NCBI GenBank assembly: GCA_938083505.1 | Contig: CALKCF010000004.1 | Coordinates: 93,630 to 157,629, forward strand | DNA: 64,000 bases | Reading direction: 5' to 3' | Source: an uncultured archaeon | GTDB taxonomy: Archaea > Thermoproteota > Nitrososphaeria_A > Caldarchaeales > Wolframiiraptoraceae | In this document: piece after piece, positions 54,091-63,702 of the stretch | Layout of the letters: each line of letters opens with the position of its first letter | Position numbering within the stretch: position 1 is the first letter of the stretch | Made by a program: the position numbers and the translations under genes | The notes under the pieces: generated by a model | What the model was told of the DNA's origin: nothing | The model's database searches: none | The model's input: the letters and a program-made list of their open reading frames with translations, nothing else

Positions 54091-55793
54091 TCGCCCACCA
54101 CTCTGATTCTCAGCCCAGCTTCATCGTTATATTCACCGTCGATAATGAAAGACCTGATTCCTTCTCTGTAGATAAACCTGACTAACTCTTTCGCGTTCTT
54201 TATAATTATTTTACTTACGTCTATCGGCTCCCTAACAACACCACTTTTTCCCTCCTTGATTACCTCCTTCACCTTTCTAGACTTCCACAATTCTGAGAAT
54301 GCATGAAAACTTATGGGGATGGGTTCTGAGAGGTTTTCAACTTGGACGGGTATTATAGGAGATTCTCTAACGAAGCTACCTCCGTACTCAAAGAATTTCT
54401 CTACGGTCCTGGATATGTCGTCCAAGTTTGTGAAGACACTTAACATATCATCTATCTCCTTTCTCTCAACGTCGAGCTCAATAAGCTCGTACACACTGTT
54501 TATCAACTCCATATAGCCGCAGGAGCCAGCGTCGGTTGTGCCATCAGGAATACTCGGTATATGGAGGTTCAACGTATTGTGTAGAGACTTTAGATATTCA
54601 AAAGTCGCCTCACATAGCTTTACATCATAGACCTTGTATCTCTCTCCGGAGAAGTCGTCGCTTTTCCAAATATATGCTACCCCTTCTCTTTCATCTTCAT
54701 ATCTAAGGAACCTGCCGAAGCGCTGGACAAGCGTGTGGGCTGGTGCAAGATCAGTTACCAAGAGATTTGATGAGATGTCTATGCCGGCCTCAACGGACTG
54801 TGTCCCAATGATGACATATTCTCTCTCCTCTTTCAGCATACTTAACACCTTGTGCTTTTTCCTCTTATCTGACTCCGTAAAACGGGAATGTATTAGCAAC
54901 ACATTCTTGAAATCATTTTTCACATATTCGTAAAAGATTATTGCTTCATGAACCGTGTTGAAAACGACGAGTACTTTAGTGTAGCCGACGTCCCACTCCT
55001 CCCTAACCCAGTTCCTGACTTCCTCCCACCATTCATCCTTCTTTGATAAATGTTTTAGCTTTATTTTATACTTCTTATTGAGTCTGTCTTGGAGAAACTT
55101 TTCGTCGACTTGTGGGTCAAACTCAAACCACTTGATCCTGTCTTCGTATCGATACAATTTGTCCCTCAGCACTTCCTTAAATTTTTGCGGGATTGTGGCG
55201 GACATTAAGACCACCTTTTGAGCGTTGTCAATCGCGTGACTTAATAATGTTAATAGGTACGTCAGCGATCTGGTCTCATCGCTTAGAAGGTGAACCTCAT
55301 CTAGTACGAGGTCTGATAGTACGACAGTAGAGCGTGAGAAGAGATAGTGCCCATACGTACCTTCGATTGTTCCAATAGACTCGCGCCACCCTTTTATCAC
55401 CCTGTTTAAATCCTCTGGGGCCAGCCCGAACATGGTTAGCGATAACGTGTCTATCGTGGTGAGGGTTATGGGCTTTATCAAATATGGTGATGAGTGCTCA
55501 TGCATGTACCTTTTGCCGACGACATAATCGGGAACTATCTTCTTTATCTTGTCAAACTGATCTTCAAGCAAAGTCCTCATGGGGAGGGAGATGATTAGCT
55601 TACCACATTCCTCGTAAGTCTTCAGCGTGAGCGTTCCAGTAATGCTCGACTTTCCGTACCCAGTCGGAGCTTCTATTATGAAAACATCCTTATCATTCCA
55701 TGAACTATCCAACCCCTCTATGACTAATGAAAGATATGGTCTTTCTCTTGTATAGCCGTGAAGCTTACACAACTTCTCATAGATATCTCTCAA
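54087..55793 (-). CDS. cas3': CRISPR-associated helicase Cas3'
   Basis: A 568-residue superfamily 2 helicase. Walker A is EAPTGYGKSSI, Walker B LDEVHLLSDETRS (DEVH), motif III MSATIPQKF, and motif VI VQRFGRFLRYE. It unwinds target DNA using ATP for Cas3''. The start overlaps the cas8a stop. It lacks an HD domain, matching the type I-A split arrangement. Confidence 0.94.
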   Translation of the reverse strand: MRDIYEKLCKLHGYTRERPYLSLVIEGLDSSWNDKDVFIIEAPTGYGKSSITGTLTLKTYEECGKLIISLPMRTLLEDQFDKIKKIVPDYVVGKRYMHEHSSPYLIKPITLTTIDTLSLTMFGLAPEDLNRVIKGWRESIGTIEGTYGHYLFSRSTVVLSDLVLDEVHLLSDETRSLTYLLTLLSHAIDNAQKVVLMSATIPQKFKEVLRDKLYRYEDRIKWFEFDPQVDEKFLQDRLNKKYKIKLKHLSKKDEWWEEVRNWVREEWDVGYTKVLVVFNTVHEAIIFYEYVKNDFKNVLLIHSRFTESDKRKKHKVLSMLKEEREYVIIGTQSVEAGIDISSNLLVTDLAPAHTLVQRFGRFLRYEDEREGVAYIWKSDDFSGERYKVYDVKLCEATFEYLKSLHNTLNLHIPSIPDGTTDAGSCGYMELINSVYELIELDVERKEIDDMLSVFTNLDDISRTVEKFFEYGGSFVRESPIIPVQVENLSEPIPISFHAFSELWKSRKVKEVIKEGKSGVVREPIDVSKIIIKNAKELVRFIYREGIRSFIIDGEYNDEAGLRIRVVGE

Positions 55794-56979
55794 GGGTGCT
55801 GACCTCTCTCAGTAATGCCTCGTACCTCAGAGCAGCCCACCTTAACTTTTCGTCGCCCCCAACCTTAACATATGCGTTATGAAGCTCCCGCAGCGCCTGA
55901 TATATCCCGTATCGGTCATCCAGTATTACAAACCTGTACAGGCCAATTATAACAGACATTAAATTACTATGCTCAACATTGTCACTATTTCTCAACCTCT
56001 CAAGCACGATACCATCTGGTGCAATAATTTTTTCTAAAAGCCTGTACACTTCTTTGGCTTCTCGAAAGAAGATAGTGAAAGGTATAGTCTCATAGACCTT
56101 GTACGTCTGTCCCTCTTGGTTAACCTTTAACAGCAGTAAAGAGATACTTTTTACGTCACGTTCTCCTAATACTTCTTGCAACTTGGTGTTAAGGCATATT
56201 TCGGCCGCTAGAAGTTCCTCCTTAAATTGTCTCTTTATAACTTGTTCCAGTATATCGCGCGCCTTATCCTTTATCCGCATCATTGTTTCGGGATTATTAT
56301 TAGAGAATAGTATTTCACCAATTTCTAATGGTGAAAGGAACAAGAAATAGTATGTGTTAGCATTTCTATAAACGAAAGATGAATACAGCCCTAGCATAGC
56401 AAGTAATAGGACCTCTGGGGATACATAAGTGGTGATTTGGCGGGTAGTGTACTCGTGCTCTGTGGAAGTTAAACCCGTGTAACGCTCAGATTTTAGGAAC
56501 TGAAAAGATAGTCCTTTATCACCCTTTACCTCCCCGATGATTATATGCTTTTTACCTATAGTGGTCCCTACGAAAATAGTATCTGTAGAGATCTTAAGTT
56601 TTTTGAAACTATGTTTAAGAATGTAAAGAAGCTCTTGATAGTTCGTTATTCGTAGCTTTCTTTTTCTTCGACGCTCATTAATGTAAAGCGATGCTAACCT
56701 TTCCTCTAATTCCTCTTTACTTATTCCAAGCCAATCTATGAATCTCTTTAAAGAGCTGTCGTCGTTTTTGCCGACGGTAGTTACGTTAATTTTATTTAGG
56801 GTTTCATCACTAAGTTCTCTGTAAACTTTAGCAATTCCATCACGTGGTATTGTTACTTTGTTGCCTTCTACTTTAACCGGCGTCTTTGACATCAGATATA
56901 CCAAACCCTCATAGATGAGGAGAGATGTTAGGGCATCATTAAGTGGTAAACTTATCACTATACTTATACCACCTAGCAA
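55777..56979 (-). CDS. cas8a: Probable type I-A large subunit Cas8a
   Basis: A 400-residue protein of little recognisable motif content, beginning GISIVISLPLNDALTSLLIYEGL and containing a basic RRRKRKLRITNYQ stretch near residue 110 and long helical regions. Its place between cas5 and cas3' matches the large Cascade subunit (Cas8a, also called Csa4/Csx9-type), which recognises the PAM. Sequence recognition is weak, so the call rests mostly on position. It overlaps both neighbours (cas5 and cas3'). Confidence 0.72.
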   Translation of the reverse strand: MLGGISIVISLPLNDALTSLLIYEGLVYLMSKTPVKVEGNKVTIPRDGIAKVYRELSDETLNKINVTTVGKNDDSSLKRFIDWLGISKEELEERLASLYINERRRKRKLRITNYQELLYILKHSFKKLKISTDTIFVGTTIGKKHIIIGEVKGDKGLSFQFLKSERYTGLTSTEHEYTTRQITTYVSPEVLLLAMLGLYSSFVYRNANTYYFLFLSPLEIGEILFSNNNPETMMRIKDKARDILEQVIKRQFKEELLAAEICLNTKLQEVLGERDVKSISLLLLKVNQEGQTYKVYETIPFTIFFREAKEVYRLLEKIIAPDGIVLERLRNSDNVEHSNLMSVIIGLYRFVILDDRYGIYQALRELHNAYVKVGGDEKLRWAALRYEALLREVSTLERYL

Positions 56980-57794
56980 ATTCCTATAAGCACCTCATCA
57001 CCATACTTATATCCGCACACATTCCCAGAGACCTTTAACCTATAGGTTGGCGGTTTTCCTAGGGTCTCGAGGATCGGGAGGTAAAACCGTATCGTTTTCT
57101 GACCAAATAAGTATTGAGTAACTGGATCGTAAAAGGATAGGCTTAGAGGGTCTATTAATATTTCTTGTAACCACTTCTGACTTATAGGGGGGTCTATCAC
57201 AGTTATTCCATTCATCAATGGGAATGAATACTGCGTCTCTATTTCTTCGGTGGTTAATTTTTGCGGCTCAAATTTTTTCACTTCTATAACCGAGACGATA
57301 CTCTCTTTTGAACCAAGTCTATGAATGCTCCACATAGCGTGTTCATCGATGATAAGTTCTTTGTTCCCGATTTTTCCTGCTGAAATGTCCTTAAAAACTA
57401 AGTAAATCCTGAGTTTTGGCGGCTTTTCATCAAGCGATGCAAGGATCGTTTTTCCAGTGGCTGGTGCGTCAAAAGAGCTGGATAAGTCGGAAGATATCGG
57501 ATAAAGCGTACCTCCAGTGAGCTTAATTGCTATTAACCTGTTTAGATCGGAAAATTTTATCGATAAACAGTTTATTGGCCTCAGCCCGATTGCCAGTAGA
57601 TTGTTGCTTAATTTTGGGATAATATCCCTAGCTATCTTTTCACCTAACACGTTTTCTTTGGCAAGATATTCCGCTATTGCTCCGAGGATAGTAGTTGGAG
57701 GTGGATAAGTGAATGAGGGTGATGTCTTAGAGTATCCCACGACCTTTGACTGGAAGCCCCAGACAAATTCTACGTCTATAAGGAATCCAATCAT
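56973..57794 (-). CDS. cas5: Cascade subunit Cas5 (type I-A)
   Basis: A 273-residue RAMP protein with the Cas5 N-terminus GFLIDVEFVWGFQSK and the glycine-rich PSFTYPPPTTILGAIAEYL that defines the family. It caps the crRNA 5' handle in Cascade. It ends inside the cas8a start. The gene starts 18 nt after cas7. Confidence 0.9.
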   Translation of the reverse strand: MIGFLIDVEFVWGFQSKVVGYSKTSPSFTYPPPTTILGAIAEYLAKENVLGEKIARDIIPKLSNNLLAIGLRPINCLSIKFSDLNRLIAIKLTGGTLYPISSDLSSSFDAPATGKTILASLDEKPPKLRIYLVFKDISAGKIGNKELIIDEHAMWSIHRLGSKESIVSVIEVKKFEPQKLTTEEIETQYSFPLMNGITVIDPPISQKWLQEILIDPLSLSFYDPVTQYLFGQKTIRFYLPILETLGKPPTYRLKVSGNVCGYKYGDEVLIGIC

Positions 57795-57812
57795 AGCATT
57801 ATGTCCTGCACA

Positions 57813-58778
57813 CTAGCCGGCTACCCTTCTCTTTATATTTTCTATCGCATCTGCTACAAACGCTTCGAAGCTTCCCCCTTCAAATATGTAGATATCTGTA
57901 TTGTAGCTTATTTTTTCCAACTTCTTCCTAGTCCTCTCGATGTAATCTCTCGTGAAGGGGCTTGGGACTACCCAAGGTTTATCCGAGGCTGCTATCACTA
58001 TACTCTCCCAGTCGACTATTGGAAGGAACCTCGTCTTCTTTGCCCCGAACCCATTCTCGACCAGTAGGGTCTTCACAGAATCTAGTAAGACTTCTATCCT
58101 CCTTCTCCTCTCATCACCGCTTACCACCTGTTTCCCAGCGGTATCTATATTGAATGTAAGCTTTCCAATATATCTTGTATCCATGTCGATGCTAAATGTG
58201 TAAAGCGATGATGTTATCTCGACATAGTACAGCATTTGACCTTTCTCCCTAACAAATTTTGTGCCTAATGCATATCTGCTATGAAGCTGAGGTTCTATTA
58301 CTACGTTTCTTAAAGATTCTTGCGTGGGCACCATGTATCCTGTGAAAAAGTTTGAAGTTCTCTTAATGTTTTCCTTCTCCGCATAAAGGAACCCACCGAT
58401 ATCTTCCACGACACAATTGCCAACTATAATCTCCTCGATGTCTGCACCATCCCTTACCTTACTTAGCGAGGTACCAAATGATTCTTTGAATATAGAGCTG
58501 TTGCTGCTTTTAAGAAAGATTCCTTTCTCACAGAGTTTGCAAAGAGGTAGAGGCGGATCAGCCTCTTTGCTTTTCTCGGATATTATTTTTTGGAAACCAT
58601 GAGCAACACTTTCGCCGGATATAGCAGGGACAAAGTAAACAACGTAAGTACCGTCATCTTCTCTTATCACCATTGGTACACGTCTATGCTTAACGTAGTT
58701 CCCCACAGATTCTGTCATATTGAGAGCCTCAGCGTTTAACAGTACTCTACCTCTAATACTAACGAACACGTCTTTCAT
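57813..58778 (-). CDS. cas7: Cascade backbone subunit Cas7 (Csa2/DevR)
   Basis: A 321-residue RAMP of the Csa2/DevR type: VFVSIRGRVLLNAEALNMTES, VGNYVKHRRVP and YFVPAISGESVAHGFQ. CxxC (CKLCEKG) in the insert is common in this branch. It polymerises along the crRNA in type I-A Cascade. csa5 lies 17 nt upstream. Confidence 0.92.
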   Translation of the reverse strand: MKDVFVSIRGRVLLNAEALNMTESVGNYVKHRRVPMVIREDDGTYVVYFVPAISGESVAHGFQKIISEKSKEADPPLPLCKLCEKGIFLKSSNSSIFKESFGTSLSKVRDGADIEEIIVGNCVVEDIGGFLYAEKENIKRTSNFFTGYMVPTQESLRNVVIEPQLHSRYALGTKFVREKGQMLYYVEITSSLYTFSIDMDTRYIGKLTFNIDTAGKQVVSGDERRRRIEVLLDSVKTLLVENGFGAKKTRFLPIVDWESIVIAASDKPWVVPSPFTRDYIERTRKKLEKISYNTDIYIFEGGSFEAFVADAIENIKRRVAG

Positions 58779-58794
58779 GCCCTCATTTTCCCTC

Positions 58795-59157
58795 TCATGG
58801 TTCTATCTTAGACGCCTCCTTTCTTTCTATGAACCTAGAAGTTTTGGCGAGAGCCTTTGCACAGATTAATGATAATACTTCGCGCAATTCCTGGGTGCTC
58901 TTAAGCTTCCTTATGCTCTCTATCTCGAACTCGAGAAAATTCTCGTTTACTTCATGCATCAGCTTTTTTGCCTCACTGTGCATATCTTCTGGTGGCGATC
59001 TCTTCACTGTGTTAAAGTCTCTTAAGGCCTCCCTGAGATAGTATAGGGCCAAGGGCTTAGTATGAGAGTTTCCAAGTCTATCGATATAATGATAATCTCC
59101 ATCGTGAGCTAAAACTGCAAGCACGCTTGGAATCTGAACATAAATTTCCTCACTCAT
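58795..59157 (-). CDS. csa5: Small Cascade subunit Csa5-like
   Basis: About 120 residues with IPSVLAVLAHDGDYHYIDRL and a helical remainder. Size, helix content and first place in the interference operon match Csa5 (Cas11a), though sequence identity cannot be judged by eye. A longer frame begins at TTG 59298, but TATA-like GCTTTTAAAC at 59181-59190 lies inside it and predicts initiation at about 59159, exactly at the ATG at 59157. Confidence 0.75.
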   Translation of the reverse strand: MSEEIYVQIPSVLAVLAHDGDYHYIDRLGNSHTKPLALYYLREALRDFNTVKRSPPEDMHSEAKKLMHEVNENFLEFEIESIRKLKSTQELREVLSLICAKALAKTSRFIERKEASKIEP

Positions 59158-59180
59158 GTACTTATTTCCACACCCTACAT

Positions 59181-59190
59181 GTTTAAAAGC
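59181..59190 (-). promoter_or_regulatory. TATA box of the csa5-cas7-cas5-cas8a-cas3 operon
   Basis: GCTTTTAAAC on the minus strand is centred about 26 nt before the ATG at 59157, giving a leaderless transcript for the leftward interference operon. Confidence 0.55.
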
Positions 59191-59270
59191 TTTCCTCATA
59201 AAGATTCTATGCAAAATTGCAACTCTAAAAACGAGGTAAGATAAATTGCTTTTTAAATAGTCCGAACTAC

Positions 59271-59282
59271 TATTATAAAAAT
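59271..59282 (+). promoter_or_regulatory. TATA box of cas6
   Basis: TATTATAAAAATT-like sequence lies between the divergent csa5 and cas6 genes. Initiation is predicted about 59302, 14 nt before the cas6 ATG at 59316. Confidence 0.5.
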
Positions 59283-59315
59283 TAAAAAAGGATTTCAATA
59301 GTTGAATAGATTTAG

Positions 59316-60143
59316 ATGGGTGACAAGAGCGTCATAAGACTTACCGTCACTTTTGTAGTAGTGGGGAACGCTATAATCCCACCGTTCTCTGCCAAGGTGA
59401 GTAGGCTTATACTGCATAAGATATCGGGGGTTTATCGCAAGCTGGCAGGCATGAGAGTAACACTCAAGCCAGTCTCCGTATCCCCCCTGTTCTACGATGA
59501 GCACCCCCTCATCAAAGTGAAGGGTGAGGACCACATACTGATGCTCAGAGATAGTAACGCCTATTTTTTCAACTGTTGCTTAATAACAGACGAGGACTTT
59601 AGTCTAGACGAATTAATATCCTTCGAGCAATCCGTGATTAGAGATGTTTTTGGAGCTTCTATAATTATAGATAATATAAAAGTTGAAGTGAAGAAGTTTG
59701 ACTCTTTCGGCTTTGAGAAGCCGAGTGCTATCAAAATAAACTTTCTATCACCCGTCCTTCTACAGCTGCCAGGGTTCAAGGGATGTAAAGCGAGCAGGTA
59801 CGCTCTATTCCCAGTTCCTTCACTGCTTATCAGCTCCCTCATCGAGCACTGGAACAAGAACTCAGACCCAGCCGCATACATCAAGAACCCATACTGGCTC
59901 GCCTACTACTCTAACTATGCACTCTTGGAGGCGGATTTCCACCTAAAGCCCGTTACCGTCGTGTACGATAATAGACGGCTTATCAGGGGTTTAATGGGAT
60001 GGGTGCTATATGATATGAGAAAAAGTAAGAACACACCCTCACTAAGGCGGATACTGGCCCTCCTCGATTACGCCCAGTATGTAGGTATTGGGAAATCGAG
60101 GGGCACGGGGTTTGGGCACGTATCAGTTAAATGTATAAATTAG
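59316..60143 (+). CDS. cas6: crRNA-processing endoribonuclease Cas6
   Basis: A 275-residue RAMP with the C-terminal glycine-rich loop GIGKSRGTGFGHVSV, which defines Cas6. The N-terminal RLTVTFVVVGNAIIPP forms the first ferredoxin-like strand. It cleaves the repeat RNA, leaving the 8-nt 5' handle on each crRNA. It is divergent from the interference operon. Confidence 0.92.
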   Translation: MGDKSVIRLTVTFVVVGNAIIPPFSAKVSRLILHKISGVYRKLAGMRVTLKPVSVSPLFYDEHPLIKVKGEDHILMLRDSNAYFFNCCLITDEDFSLDELISFEQSVIRDVFGASIIIDNIKVEVKKFDSFGFEKPSAIKINFLSPVLLQLPGFKGCKASRYALFPVPSLLISSLIEHWNKNSDPAAYIKNPYWLAYYSNYALLEADFHLKPVTVVYDNRRLIRGLMGWVLYDMRKSKNTPSLRRILALLDYAQYVGIGKSRGTGFGHVSVKCIN

Positions 60144-60153
60144 CTCGGGAACA

Positions 60154-60163
60154 GATATTTAAA
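60154..60163 (+). promoter_or_regulatory. TATA box of csa3
   Basis: ATATTTAAAT is centred at about 60159, placing initiation near 60185. This favours the ATG at 60187 over a GTG at 60175 and gives a leaderless message. Confidence 0.6.
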
Positions 60164-60186
60164 TAAACGCCCGTGTGAAGTGGTAT

Positions 60187-60912
60187 ATGGCTAAAAAGGC
60201 CGTCTTCGTCAATATGGGGTTCGACCCCACAGCAACGCTGGAGATAATATCAACCACTTCCCTCTCCTCTAACGACTTACTGATCCTTGTATATCCTAAG
60301 ACAACAGACGATGTATCGAGACTCAGAAACGAGCAAGCCAGGACTCAGATTAAGAACTATATAAATGCATTAAAAACAACTGGACGAAGAATAGAGCTTA
60401 AAGAAATTGAGCTTGAGCTTAGCGATACTTCAAGCGATATCGATGAGCTATTAGGAATATTGATAGACCTCAAAAGGAGAGGTTTCTATGTATATTTCGA
60501 GCTAACGGGTGGGGTAAGGGCAATAACCGTTACCATGTGCCTCCTCTCAACATGGTTCCCCTACCTAGTGGATGAGCTAACTTATGTCATCGAGGTGACG
60601 AGGGTAAGGAAGAGCATACCGGTAATCTCACCAGCACAGCTCTCCTCGAAGACTGTATTGAACATTCTCTCCTTCCTCATAGACAGGAAGCAGGTTAGGA
60701 GAAAAGATATCTGTAAAGCACTGAATGTGAGCGAGAGTTGTGTCAGCAGGATTATCTCTTTTTTAAAGAAATTGGGAATTGTGGAGGAGAGATTAAGAAT
60801 AGTATCCCTTAGCAATAAGTTCTCATACTACACTTCTATCTTTAAGAACCTTAAAAACATCTTGCAAAGCGATGAAAGAATCTTATTCAATTTGCAAGAT
60901 AAAAAAGATTAA
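60187..60912 (+). CDS. csa3: CRISPR regulator Csa3 (CARF-HTH)
   Basis: About 241 residues. The N-terminal CARF fold contains VFVNMGFDPTATLEIIS and YVYFELTGGVRAITVTM, the latter the nucleotide-binding stretch. The C-terminal winged helix is RRKDICKALNVSESCVSRIISFLKKLGIVEERLR. Csa3 activates adaptation-gene and array transcription in Sulfolobus, probably in response to a cyclic oligonucleotide. Here it precedes csa1-cas1-cas2-cas4. Confidence 0.9.
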   Translation: MAKKAVFVNMGFDPTATLEIISTTSLSSNDLLILVYPKTTDDVSRLRNEQARTQIKNYINALKTTGRRIELKEIELELSDTSSDIDELLGILIDLKRRGFYVYFELTGGVRAITVTMCLLSTWFPYLVDELTYVIEVTRVRKSIPVISPAQLSSKTVLNILSFLIDRKQVRRKDICKALNVSESCVSRIISFLKKLGIVEERLRIVSLSNKFSYYTSIFKNLKNILQSDERILFNLQDKKD

Positions 60913-60936
60913 GTATTTGGTCCCGTTTTTCTTCGG

Positions 60937-61839
60937 ATGCCCTTCTACACCTACGACGACGTACTACGCATATCGAAGCTGATCCAGGAGATACCATGTG
61001 AGGTAAGTGAGGAACTTAGGGGGTGGAATTGGCATACCCCGCCACTCCTGTCGGCCCATACTGTCCAAATAAACGTTTCGGATCTAAGCTTCTCCTGTCA
61101 GACAGGTAGGTTAGCGTTTCTGCGGTATAAAATGAACGTAAAGGAGCGGGATGATGAAAGGCTACATTTCGGTGCCTTCATCCACAAGGTAATATCGATG
61201 ATAACATCTAACGTCAAATCGCTACTCTATAATTCTACTCCGCAGAGCGGTGGTGAGTTATACGAGAAGATGATCAAGAGAATGGAAGACATATTGGCCG
61301 TACAGGATCTACCCGCGATTTACATCAAAACTTTCAAAGTTCTCTGGAATAGGGCGGCTCTAACTTATTCCTCCTCACTTGACAAGACTCTCGAACTCTC
61401 GAAATATTTGAGTATAGACGGGCTAGTCAGTAGAGTTGTCCCATGGATCTGCGAGTTCCCATTGGATGGTAGATTGCTTGGATTAAATAGAGCTGTCAGG
61501 ATAGATGCACTGGTCCCTCCCACACTGATCATAGAATTTAAGACGAGAAAACCGAACAGGAGCGCAGAGGTTGCACTAGCCGCGTATGCGCTTATCTTCG
61601 AGTGCTTGTATAAAATACCTGTTAATCATGCTGTTATTCTATATATAGAATTCGGGGCAGATGCTAGCTCCTTCAAAACCTATGAGAAAGTGCTAAGGAT
61701 AGATGACTCCTTAAGGCTCGAGTTCGTAGAGAAGAGGGACCTGTATGCAAGTAAGGCATCTCTAGATGTTGATCCCGGCCTATCTGCGGACTGTGACCCT
61801 TACTGCCCTTACTTGAGCGTGTGTAGAAATGGGGGCTAA
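60937..61839 (+). CDS. csa1: CRISPR adaptation nuclease Csa1 (Cas4-like)
   Basis: A 300-residue RecB-like protein: RAVRIDALVPPTLIIEFKTRK (Asp and EfK of the nuclease, split here for reading), EVALAAYALIFE, an N-terminal Cys (SFSCQTGRLAFL) and C-terminal CDPYCPYLSVC, which should hold an Fe-S cluster. Csa1 is specific to type I-A and helps process protospacers with Cas4. The tail overlaps the cas1 start by 11 nt. Confidence 0.9.
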   Translation: MPFYTYDDVLRISKLIQEIPCEVSEELRGWNWHTPPLLSAHTVQINVSDLSFSCQTGRLAFLRYKMNVKERDDERLHFGAFIHKVISMITSNVKSLLYNSTPQSGGELYEKMIKRMEDILAVQDLPAIYIKTFKVLWNRAALTYSSSLDKTLELSKYLSIDGLVSRVVPWICEFPLDGRLLGLNRAVRIDALVPPTLIIEFKTRKPNRSAEVALAAYALIFECLYKIPVNHAVILYIEFGADASSFKTYEKVLRIDDSLRLEFVEKRDLYASKASLDVDPGLSADCDPYCPYLSVCRNGG

Positions 61840-62818
61840 GACGGCGCTTATTGACCAATATGGCGCTTTTCTGGGAGTAAAGCAGGGAAGATTCGTGTTA
61901 AAGACCGGGAAGGAGGTAAAGTGGGATCTGTCCCCGGCAGAGTTGGAGAGTATCGTGATAACCAGTGAGGGAGTTTCGATCTCCTCGGCAGCTATAATGC
62001 TGGCCATGTCCTTCGGTGTTGACTTAGTGTTCATGCGTAACTCTAAGCCGGTGGGAAGGATAATCCCGTATAAGTATGGCACGCTGATGAGGAATTGGGC
62101 TCTTCAACTTAAGCTTCATGAAAGCGGGGGTTCGCTCTACATCGCCGAGAAGATTCTGGAAGGCAAGCTCTATAATCAGAGAATGGTTCTGCTCGAATAC
62201 GCTAGGAGATTTAAGGGAAGTGGAAGAGATGCTCGAGCCCTTGAGGAAGGTGCGAATAAGATAATGGATAGGATCGTCGAACTGGGGCATGCACATAGTG
62301 TGGAAGATTTAATTGTGGTGGAGGGTCATGCTGCTAAGGCATATTGGACTGCCATTTCACATATACTCCCAGAGGAGATTGGTTTTAACCACCGATACAC
62401 TAGGAGCAATCCACCACCAGGTGAGCCAGACCCATTTAATATCGCGCTAAACATAGGATACGGTCTTTTGAGGAAGGAGGTCTGGAGGGCTGTCTTTTTG
62501 GCCGGGCTCAATCCCTACCTTGGCTTCCTACATAAACCTAGAGGTGGAAGACCTGCGCTGGTTCTTGACCTGATGGAGGAGTTCAGGCCGATATCGGTGG
62601 ATAGACCGCTAGTTGGGCTGGCCAAAACCAATAAGAACGTCATCCTAGAACTTGCTAAGAAAGATAGCAAGGCACCCAGGATCATATGGTCGCATATACT
62701 CAAATACATGAAGGAAAGCACCCCTCCCCACACAGAGCTAATAAACTCACAGGCGAGAAAGCTACTCCTCCATCTTCAAGGCGTGCACAAGTACGAGCCG
62801 TACAAGTCTAGGTGGTGA
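61829..62818 (+). CDS. cas1: CRISPR integrase Cas1
   Basis: A 329-residue integrase. VVEGHAAKAYW carries the metal Glu, GLNPYLGFLH the His and LVLDLMEEFRP the acidic residues of the Cas1 active site. With Cas2 it inserts new spacers at the leader end. It overlaps csa1 and cas2, so they are one operon. Confidence 0.95.
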   Translation: MGAKTALIDQYGAFLGVKQGRFVLKTGKEVKWDLSPAELESIVITSEGVSISSAAIMLAMSFGVDLVFMRNSKPVGRIIPYKYGTLMRNWALQLKLHESGGSLYIAEKILEGKLYNQRMVLLEYARRFKGSGRDARALEEGANKIMDRIVELGHAHSVEDLIVVEGHAAKAYWTAISHILPEEIGFNHRYTRSNPPPGEPDPFNIALNIGYGLLRKEVWRAVFLAGLNPYLGFLHKPRGGRPALVLDLMEEFRPISVDRPLVGLAKTNKNVILELAKKDSKAPRIIWSHILKYMKESTPPHTELINSQARKLLLHLQGVHKYEPYKSRW

Positions 62819-63096
62819 ATTTGCTTACTCTCGTGATTTATGACATAACGGATGACGAGTTGAGAAATAAAGTTGCTGACTTTCTCAAGCTTAAAGGGTT
62901 GAAGAGGATTCAGAAGAGCGCTTTTCTTGGAGATCTCACCTATAGCGAGAGAGTTAACCTTGAAGCCGGGATCCGTCATTTGATTAAAGACGCTAAGGCA
63001 AATGTGCAAATCTACCCCTTAACCCCTGCCAGCTACAGCCAGAGAATAGTGATAGGTGTAGAGCTGAGCTACGAAGATGAGGAATACTTGGTGTAG
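62812..63096 (+). CDS. cas2: CRISPR adaptation protein Cas2
   Basis: A 94-residue protein with LVIYDITDDELRNKVADFLK, the ferredoxin-fold N-terminus with the conserved Asp, and IQKSAFLGDLT. It forms the Cas1-Cas2 complex. The GTG start overlaps the end of cas1 by 7 nt; a TTG three codons later is possible. Confidence 0.94.
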   Translation: MVNLLTLVIYDITDDELRNKVADFLKLKGLKRIQKSAFLGDLTYSERVNLEAGIRHLIKDAKANVQIYPLTPASYSQRIVIGVELSYEDEEYLV

Positions 63097-63099
63097 CCC

Positions 63100-63702
63100 T
63101 TGAGCTATGAAGAGGGAGATATAACTGTTGTAGAGCTCAAGAGGTATGCGTACTGCCCCCGTATACTGTTTATAACGCACGTACTCCACTTAGACGAGGT
63201 CGTAAGCGAGGCGATGGAGGCCGGACTTGAGCAACATGACGATGCCATAATCACACCCATAGTTGCGAAACTGAAGGCGCTGAGGGTTCTAAGATCCATC
63301 GAGCTCCGGAGTGAGCTGCTTAAAATGGGTGGCAAACCAGACTACTTGATAATAACTAGGAACAAAGAATACATTCCAGTAGAGGTTAAATGGGCCTCCT
63401 CGGATAAGGGGCGCGTAAGGTGGGATCACAAACTACAGCTCGCCGCCTATGCCCTCTTGGTTGAGGAGAACTTCAAGACAACAGTCAAGAGAGGATACAT
63501 CTACTATCTAAAAGATAGACGAGTCGCAGGGCTTGTGATCGATGAGGGGCTGAAAAACCTCACCAGAAGGATCGTAGAAAACATACACAAGATTATCTTA
63601 GAAGAGAGGGACCCAGGAATTGTATCTCCACCGACCAGGTGCGTAAACTGCGGATATAAGGCCTACTGTAGACCAGGGTTAAAGCTCAGGAGACCTATAT
63701 AA
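63100..63702 (+). CDS. cas4: CRISPR adaptation nuclease Cas4
   Basis: A 200-residue RecB-like nuclease: KPDYLIITRNKEYIPVEVKW has the Asp and E-V-K, QLAAYALLVEE follows. N-terminal AYCPRI and C-terminal CVNCGYKAYC bind the Fe-S cluster. Cas4 trims prespacers so they carry the right PAM. The start is TTG, 4 nt after cas2 ends. The leader and array follow. Confidence 0.93.
   Translation: MSYEEGDITVVELKRYAYCPRILFITHVLHLDEVVSEAMEAGLEQHDDAIITPIVAKLKALRVLRSIELRSELLKMGGKPDYLIITRNKEYIPVEVKWASSDKGRVRWDHKLQLAAYALLVEENFKTTVKRGYIYYLKDRRVAGLVIDEGLKNLTRRIVENIHKIILEERDPGIVSPPTRCVNCGYKAYCRPGLKLRRPI

Noticed and set aside
59158..59298. Longer Csa5 starting at TTG 59298
   Set aside because: The TATA element of the operon would fall inside the coding region, and the extra 47 residues look non-coding.
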